Assembly (NCBI GenBank): GCA_965228775.1
Contig: OZ245840.1
Coordinates: 992,001-1,056,000 of the forward strand
DNA: 64,000 nucleotides
Origin: JANQMY01 sp965228775
GTDB taxonomy: Bacteria > Pseudomonadota > Alphaproteobacteria > JANQMY01
Reading direction: 5' to 3'
Below, one piece after another: positions 58,849-64,000 of the stretch. The position numbers and the translations under genes were made by a program. The notes below the pieces were generated by a model. The model made no database searches and had not been told where the DNA came from. It saw only the letters and a program-made list of their open reading frames with translations. Within the stretch, counting starts at the first letter, position 1, and every line of letters begins with the position of its first letter.

Positions 58849-60244
58849 ACTTTTCCCGATAGCGCTGAACGATCCGCAGAGCGATCACATTCAACGCCAA
58901 AGTAACGACAAACAGAGTTAGACCGAGCGCGAAAGCAGCTAGTGTTTTCGCACTGTCAAATTCCTGGTCACCAACCAAAAGAGTCACGATCTGCACCGTC
59001 ACGGTCGTCACCGCCTCCAATGGATTTGCGGTCAAGTTCGCCGCAAGGCCTGCGGCCATCACCACAATCATCGTTTCACCAATCGCGCGGCTTACCGCCA
59101 GCAAGATGGCACCAACGATACCGGGCAGAGCCGCTGGTAAAATCACGGTCCGAATGGTTTCAGAATTTGTGGCGCCCAAGCCTGCGGAGGCGTCGCGAAG
59201 CGATTGAGGCACGGCATTGATAACATCGTCCGAAAGCGAGGAGACGAACGGAATGATCATAACTCCCATGACCAATCCGGCGGCAAGCGCACTTTCGGAT
59301 GCCACATCAAGGCCAATATTCGCACCCCCTGCCCGCAGCGCCGGTGCCACCGTCAAGGCCGCGAAGAAGCCGTAAACCACCGTCGGGACACCAGCGAGAA
59401 TTTCCAGAATTGGCTTTACGATCGCGCGCACCGACGCGGAGGCATAATCCGACAGATAAATCGCCGACATAAGCCCGATTGGCACAGCCACAAACATGGC
59501 GATCAGAGTGATCAGGAAAGTACCGGCAAAAATCGGAACCGCACCAAATGATCCGCTGCCCCCCACTTGGTCGGCACGGATAGCCGTCTGCGGACTCCAT
59601 TGCAGCCCGAACAGAAAATCCGTGAAGGGTACGCGCGCGAAGAAACGCAGCGCTTCGAACAATAACGAAAAGACGATGCCAACGGTCGTCAGAATTGCGA
59701 TGGTCGAACAGATAATCAGCAGCAAACTGACCATCGACTCAACACCATTACGGGTACGCAATCTTGGATGAATGCGGGACCGGCCATACGTCAAACCAGC
59801 AACGGCGAGTGATAAGGCCACGGCAAGAATGGCCCAATTGCTGACGCCGAGATAACTCTCGTACAAAACAGCAGCGGCCTCACGCTCCGGGGTTACGCGG
59901 CTTGGAATGCCGCCTTGGGCGATCGCAGCCACGTCCGCCATAAATACTTGGAGCTGCTCCGGCGGCAGCGACGTAATACTTTCCGGCGAATTCGCCAAAA
60001 CAATCGACTGTATGATTTGAGGAGATGCGAAGAACCAGACAATCGCTAAAAGCGTTGCCGGTAGACCTGCCCAAAGCGCTACGTAATATCCATGATAGGA
60101 GGGAAGCGAATGGAGCTCCGTGTACCTTCCGGAAACAGAGGCAACAGCACGGCCCCGCCCCGTGTAGTAAGCCCCCATGATAATCAGCAGAAGGGCAACT
60201 GCGATCCACAAAAACATCCCGCCCCCAAATACGAGCCAAGCCAC
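58841..60244 (-). CDS. pstC: Phosphate ABC transporter permease PstC (long form)
   Basis: 467 residues, a long PstC with an N-terminal periplasmic insertion (EQLQVFMADVAAIAQGGIPSR) before the six-helix core; SLRDASAGLGATNSETIRTV and SRAIGETMIVVMAAG are the EAA-loop region and core. Start is GTG with no strong ribosome site; an alternative ATG at 60217 is preceded by GGGGGCGGG. Lies downstream of pstS across a hairpin. Confidence 0.92.
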   Translation of the reverse strand: MAWLVFGGGMFLWIAVALLLIIMGAYYTGRGRAVASVSGRYTELHSLPSYHGYYVALWAGLPATLLAIVWFFASPQIIQSIVLANSPESITSLPPEQLQVFMADVAAIAQGGIPSRVTPEREAAAVLYESYLGVSNWAILAVALSLAVAGLTYGRSRIHPRLRTRNGVESMVSLLLIICSTIAILTTVGIVFSLLFEALRFFARVPFTDFLFGLQWSPQTAIRADQVGGSGSFGAVPIFAGTFLITLIAMFVAVPIGLMSAIYLSDYASASVRAIVKPILEILAGVPTVVYGFFAALTVAPALRAGGANIGLDVASESALAAGLVMGVMIIPFVSSLSDDVINAVPQSLRDASAGLGATNSETIRTVILPAALPGIVGAILLAVSRAIGETMIVVMAAGLAANLTANPLEAVTTVTVQIVTLLVGDQEFDSAKTLAAFALGLTLFVVTLALNVIALRIVQRYREKYD

Positions 60245-60273
60245 ACCATTGGGTCTTGGGTGACCCGTACCTT

Positions 60274-60295
60274 CACCGGTTATTTATAGCCGGTG
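60274..60295. other. Hairpin in the pstC leader
   Basis: CACCGG (60274-60279) and CCGGTG (60290-60295) with TTTTG on the plus-strand side; on the minus strand it precedes pstC by 30 bases. Confidence 0.35.
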
Positions 60296-60326
60296 TTTTG
60301 TATTTTCACTCTTGATCTATCACAAG

Positions 60327-60363
60327 AAGAAAGAAGAAGGAGTGCGGCCCCCCGGCGCACTCC
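60327..60363 (-). terminator. Partial terminator between pstS and pstC
   Basis: GGAGTGCG (60339-60346) and CGCACTCC (60356-60363) form an 8-pair stem; the minus strand then reads TTCTTCTTTCTTCTTG. The T-tract is interrupted, which suits partial termination so that pstS exceeds pstCAB. Confidence 0.65.
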
Positions 60364-60376
60364 CTCTCTGCTTTTG

Positions 60377-61420
60377 TCAAACGCCAGGCAGATTTACGAA
60401 AGCGTTTGCATTCTTAGCACCTTCAGCACGCTCTGCGTCTGGAAGCGGGATCAGCCCCTTGTCGACAAGGTAGCCATCTGGGCCCCAGGTGCTTTCTTTG
60501 GTGAATTCAGCAACGTACTCTTCGATGCCAGGGATAACGCCGCGGTGAGCGTTCTTGACGTAGAAGAAGAGTGAGCGGGAAACGCCGTATTCGCCAGAAG
60601 CAATCGCTTCGAAGGTAGGATCTATGCCGTCAACCGGATTGCCTTTAACCTTGTCACGGTTTTCTTCAAGGAAAGAGAAACCGAAAATGCCAAGGCGGCT
60701 GCCGTTTTCAGCAAGCTTTTGAACGATCAAGTTGTCGTTTTCACCGGCTTCGATGTATGGGCCGTCTTCACGCACCGTGCGAGCCACTTTCTTGTAAGCG
60801 GATTTGTCGGCTTTCTTCATGGCTTTAATCCAATCGAAAGTCTTCGCACCACCTTCAAGAGCGATTTCCTGGAACGCGTCACGCGTGCCGGACGTCGGAG
60901 GAGGGCCAAGAACTTCGATTTCTACGTCAGGCAAAGAAGCGTCAACTTCCGACCACTTCTTGTAAGGGTTAGGGACAAGCTTTTCGCCGCCGGCTGGATC
61001 CGGCACATCCTTAGCAAGAGCCAAGAAGATGATGCGCTTCGTCAAAGCAAAAGAAGCAGCGTCTTTGGCATTGGCCATAACGATGCCGTCAAAGCCGATC
61101 TGAACTTCGGTGATGTCCGTAACGCCAGCCTTGTGGCATTTTTCGAACTCGGAGCTTTTCATACGACGCGAAGCGTTCGTGATATCTGGCGTTTCAGAAC
61201 CAACACCAGCACAGAACAGCTTCATGCCGCCACCAGAACCCGTGGATTCAACGATTGGCGTCTTGAAAGAACTGGTCTTGCCGAACTGTTCAGCAACCGT
61301 GGTTGAGAATGGGAAAACGGTCGAAGAACCGACAATCCGGAGCTGATCACGAGCTTGGGCAGCAGTAGCCGTAGCCGCGATAGTTGCAATGGCCGCAATA
61401 GCGACTGTCTTAAATCTCAC
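60377..61420 (-). CDS. pstS: Phosphate-binding periplasmic protein
   Basis: 347 residues. Signal peptide RFKTVAIAAIATIAATATAAQA; mature start RDQLRIVGSSTVFPFST and the STGSGGGMKLFCAGVG anion-binding loop with Ser/Gly residues, GPPPTSGTRDAF later. Binds phosphate for PstCA. Start GTG, with GGAGG six bases upstream; the longer frame is not supported. First gene of pstSCAB, minus strand. Confidence 0.94.
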   Translation of the reverse strand: MRFKTVAIAAIATIAATATAAQARDQLRIVGSSTVFPFSTTVAEQFGKTSSFKTPIVESTGSGGGMKLFCAGVGSETPDITNASRRMKSSEFEKCHKAGVTDITEVQIGFDGIVMANAKDAASFALTKRIIFLALAKDVPDPAGGEKLVPNPYKKWSEVDASLPDVEIEVLGPPPTSGTRDAFQEIALEGGAKTFDWIKAMKKADKSAYKKVARTVREDGPYIEAGENDNLIVQKLAENGSRLGIFGFSFLEENRDKVKGNPVDGIDPTFEAIASGEYGVSRSLFFYVKNAHRGVIPGIEEYVAEFTKESTWGPDGYLVDKGLIPLPDAERAEGAKNANAFVNLPGV

Positions 61421-61558
61421 TGGAAACCTCCATGTGTGTCTGAGGCGAGTTACAAAGTTGGTTTTGGCTCGAGCACCATGCTCTCCCCCACCCGGCAAGC
61501 GATCCCTCGATCAACTAGATCCCGTCGCCAGCCGCAGGCTCGTCTATACGCGCCTTCT

Positions 61559-61576
61559 GTGACACTTTTGCGATAA
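61559..61576 (-). promoter_or_regulatory. Possible partial Pho box
   Basis: On the minus strand GTGTCAC (61559-61565) matches one half-site of the PhoB box, preceded by AAAA and a poor second half (TTATCGC). It lies 140 bases before pstS. Weak. Confidence 0.2.
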
Positions 61577-61701
61577 AAAACATCGCTTTAGGGCCAGTTT
61601 TGCTTGGAATTCCAACATTTCTGGGGCTCGCGACAAGTTATTCCCAACTGTCGAAAGTCAGACCCGAAAAGCTTGCAGTGTGCCGCCAGCAAATTGCAGA
61701 A

Positions 61702-62757
61702 TCAGCGAAGACCGGCGTTGATCTGCGAAAGCTTTGCCTCGCCAGGGCAAAGATCCTGAGCCTCAAGCGCGTTTAGCGGGTTTTGGGCAGTGTTTAGGAT
61801 CTCATGGAGATCCGTCTCTTCACGGTCGAGGTAGATCAATCCAGTTGGAATCTCACCAGCTGCCTGGATTTCCTGCACTTTTGTCAAAGCCGCCACACGA
61901 TCATGCGGGTCGTAATCCGCATTTAGCTTATGCAGCCGGATGTGCGCCCCATCGTGGAGCGTCACATTAACCGAGGTCCCTGGGTCATAGTCCGCCGTGA
62001 TTTGGCTGCGTTCGGGAATCACATCCGCTTTCATGATGGCGGTGTTGTGTTCGCGGACGTAATCGAAGCTTTTCTTTGATCCGGCGTGATTGTTGAACGT
62101 GACACACGGCGAGATGCAATCGATCAGCGCAAATCCACGATAGGAAATACCGGCCTTTATCAACGGAATAAGCTGAGACTTATCGCCAGAGAAGCTGCGT
62201 GCAACAAATCCGGCCCCCAGCTGCAAGGCCAGCGATACCAAGTCGATCGCTTGGTAGGGATTGATGGCCCCCTTCTTCGCTTTTGACCCAAAATCATTGG
62301 TGGCGGAAAACTGCCCTTTTGTCAGTCCATAGGTCCCGTTATTTTCCACGATATAGAGCATGTTCGTCTGTCTGCGGACGGCATGAGCAAACTGTCCCAG
62401 ACCGATCGAAGCGGTATCCCCATCACCGGACACTCCGATATAGACAAGATCCCGATTCGCAAGGCTTGCGCCGGTGGCCACCGACGGCATGCGCCCGTGA
62501 ACCGTGTTAAATCCGTGAGACTGCCCTAGAAAATATGTTGGCGTCTTTGAAGAACACCCAATTCCCGAAAGTTTGGCAATTCTGTGTGCGGGCAAATCCA
62601 ATTCAAAGCAGCTTTGAATAATCGCGGCACTGATCGAATCATGGCCACATCCTGCGCACAATGTGGAGAGGTTCCCCTCGTAGTCGCGATGGGTCAGTCC
62701 GAGCGCGTTACGTTTTAGTTTCGGGTGATGAGCAGATGGCTTCGGCAAGTAACTCAT
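61702..62757 (-). CDS. korB: 2-oxoacid:ferredoxin oxidoreductase beta subunit
   Basis: 351 residues. ThDP/Fe-S type: LCAGCGHDSIS and GIGCSSKTP supply cluster cysteines; VSGDGDTASIGLGQFAHAVRR and VENNGTYGLTKGQFS bind ThDP. KorAB decarboxylates 2-oxoglutarate (or related 2-oxoacids) to acyl-CoA with ferredoxin. 24 bases after korA. Confidence 0.9.
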   Translation of the reverse strand: MSYLPKPSAHHPKLKRNALGLTHRDYEGNLSTLCAGCGHDSISAAIIQSCFELDLPAHRIAKLSGIGCSSKTPTYFLGQSHGFNTVHGRMPSVATGASLANRDLVYIGVSGDGDTASIGLGQFAHAVRRQTNMLYIVENNGTYGLTKGQFSATNDFGSKAKKGAINPYQAIDLVSLALQLGAGFVARSFSGDKSQLIPLIKAGISYRGFALIDCISPCVTFNNHAGSKKSFDYVREHNTAIMKADVIPERSQITADYDPGTSVNVTLHDGAHIRLHKLNADYDPHDRVAALTKVQEIQAAGEIPTGLIYLDREETDLHEILNTAQNPLNALEAQDLCPGEAKLSQINAGLR

Positions 62758-62781
62758 TGTATCAGCTCACTTTTCTTTCCA

Positions 62782-64000
62782 TCATGCCCGCCGCCCACCT
62801 GCCGGCAACGGCACGATTGAGCGCGGGCCGGTCCGTTTCATAAGTTCATTCGCAATGAACTCTGCGGTGATCGGCGTTCCATCGTAGTGGACGATCGACA
62901 CCAGCTTGTCTGGGTCCACAGAAATCTCATTGGTCAGCAGCGTCTTGAGCTGGCCGTCGCGGTTTTGCTCAACCACGAAAATTTTGTCGTGGGCGTCAAC
63001 AAACTGACCAATAGAGTCGTGAAACGGAAAGCCCCGTATACGGAGCGTATCCACATCAATGTCCGCATCGAACAAATGATCGACGGCTTCATCCAAAGCC
63101 GGAGCCGTCGATCCGAAGTAGATCACGCCGAACCTGCTTTTGTTCTCGCAAAGCCGTATTTCCGGCTCTGGCAATAGGCGCGCCGCCGATTGGATCTTAC
63201 TGCGAAGCCGCTCCATATTCTCTATGTAGGCATCACCGGCTTCGGTATAGCGCGCATACGGATCATGTGACGTACCACGGTTAAAATAGGCGCCTTTTGT
63301 AGGGTGCGTTCCTGGATAAGTCCGGTAAGTGATGTTGTCGCCGTCAACGTTCAAATAACGGCCAAAATCCTTCGCCTGCTCGAGCCCCTCATAGTCCAAG
63401 ACCTTCCCACGGTCATATTCCTTATTGTCGTTCCACTCGAACGGATCCGTAACCCAACTGTTCATCCCGATATCAAGGTCACTCATCACCATGATCGGTG
63501 TTTGCAAGCGGTCCGCCAGGTCGAATGCTTGGGCCGCAAAATCAAAACACTCTTTGGGATTGGCCGGGAACATCAGCACATGTTTTGTGTCGCCGTGGGA
63601 TGCATAAGCAGCCGCCAGGAGATCTGACTGCTGTGTTCGCGTCGGCATGCCAGTGGAAGGTCCACCTCGTTCTATGTCGAACAGAACAAAGGGCACTTCC
63701 GAAAAATAGGCCAAACCGATGAACTCGCTCATAAGCGAGACCCCCGGTCCGCTGGTGGCGGTAAAAGCGCGGGCCCCATTCCAGCTTGCGCCGATCGCGA
63801 TCCCAGCGGCGGCCAATTCGTCCTCTGCTTGAACGATGGCAAACTTGTTCGATTTGCTCTCCGGATCGACGCGCAGCTGCTTGCAGTAGCTTTCGAAAGC
63901 TTCCGCCACCGAGGTTGACGGGGTGATTGGATACCAAGCCGCTACAGTGGCCCCGCCATATACGCATCCAAGCGCGGCAGCGGCATTCCCCTCGATCATG
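62782..64000 (-). CDS. korA: 2-oxoacid:ferredoxin oxidoreductase alpha subunit (cut at the right edge)
   Basis: At least 405 residues visible. The alpha domain starts GNAAAALGCVYGGATVAAWYPITPSTSVAEAFESYCK; the C-terminal GQFVDAHDKIFVVEQNRDGQLKTLL and PLPAGG end are typical. In most KorA proteins a gamma domain of about 200 residues precedes this start, so the ATG at 63999 may be internal and the gene probably continues past the window. Forms the heteromer with korB. Confidence 0.85.
   Translation of the reverse strand, partial: MIEGNAAAALGCVYGGATVAAWYPITPSTSVAEAFESYCKQLRVDPESKSNKFAIVQAEDELAAAGIAIGASWNGARAFTATSGPGVSLMSEFIGLAYFSEVPFVLFDIERGGPSTGMPTRTQQSDLLAAAYASHGDTKHVLMFPANPKECFDFAAQAFDLADRLQTPIMVMSDLDIGMNSWVTDPFEWNDNKEYDRGKVLDYEGLEQAKDFGRYLNVDGDNITYRTYPGTHPTKGAYFNRGTSHDPYARYTEAGDAYIENMERLRSKIQSAARLLPEPEIRLCENKSRFGVIYFGSTAPALDEAVDHLFDADIDVDTLRIRGFPFHDSIGQFVDAHDKIFVVEQNRDGQLKTLLTNEISVDPDKLVSIVHYDGTPITAEFIANELMKRTGPRSIVPLPAGGRRA

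Noticed and set aside
1..64000. CRISPR array, prophage or integrated element
   Set aside because: No regularly spaced repeats, integrase, transposase, phage structural genes or att-like duplications were seen.

Overview
The window reads as chromosomal DNA of a free-living alphaproteobacterium, roughly 55% GC. Clade signs are a BTLCP (LapG-type) cysteine protease, a DUF3126 protein, a PAS_5-type protein, a PCu(A)C chaperone, long-form PstA/PstC, a TonB-dependent receptor, and rhizobial-type intergenic repeats. The genus cannot be fixed from sequence alone. No rRNA, tRNA, CRISPR array, prophage or intact insertion sequence was seen. Starts were moved to the codon with the best ribosome binding site, so several genes are shorter than their longest open frame.

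Layout. 1-6200: broken-off amidase, nitronate monooxygenase, TetR regulator, exported alkylsulfatase-like metallo-hydrolase, GNAT/SDR pair and GFA protein. 6390-9080: a self-contained 35-codon mini-gene, rtcB, and a YjbR/methyltransferase pair. 9078-14209: a divergent PEP carboxylase homologue, the CbpM/CbpA co-chaperone pair and a tyrosine phosphatase. 14415-14674: an orphan plus-strand transcription unit with an 8-codon frame. 14793-28509: a catabolic region with acyl-CoA ligase, NADP-dependent reductase, an acoABC-like 2-oxoacid or acetoin dehydrogenase set, TonB receptor, ThuA-like protein, SDR, Rieske ferredoxin, acyl-CoA dehydrogenase and class III CoA-transferase. These fit import and CoA-linked breakdown of an unidentified organic compound.

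28683-46400 is mixed housekeeping and envelope content: patatin, CBS protein, DUF2157/GDYXXLXY pair, two rhomboid proteases around a chromene-carboxylate isomerase, PAS protein, GMC oxidoreductase, lipoprotein-type BTLCP protease, gamma carbonic anhydrase, PhoH, PCu(A)C, CysE and NUDIX. 46583-53321: nitroreductase, a second ThuA/SDR pair, a TorF-type porin, M20 peptidase, hydrolase and a membrane-anchored NYN nuclease-like protein.

53338-61420 is an arsenate/phosphate block. arsR-gapdh-arsJ converts arsenate to 1-arseno-3-phosphoglycerate and exports it; it lies beside pstSCAB, the phosphate importer through which arsenate can enter. The right end holds korB and a cut-off korA for 2-oxoacid:ferredoxin oxidoreductase.

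Most worth a second look: the mini-gene before rtcB, the orphan unit at 14.4-14.7 kb, the PEP carboxylase homologue lacking two catalytic residues, the membrane-anchored NYN protein, and several perfect palindromes between genes.
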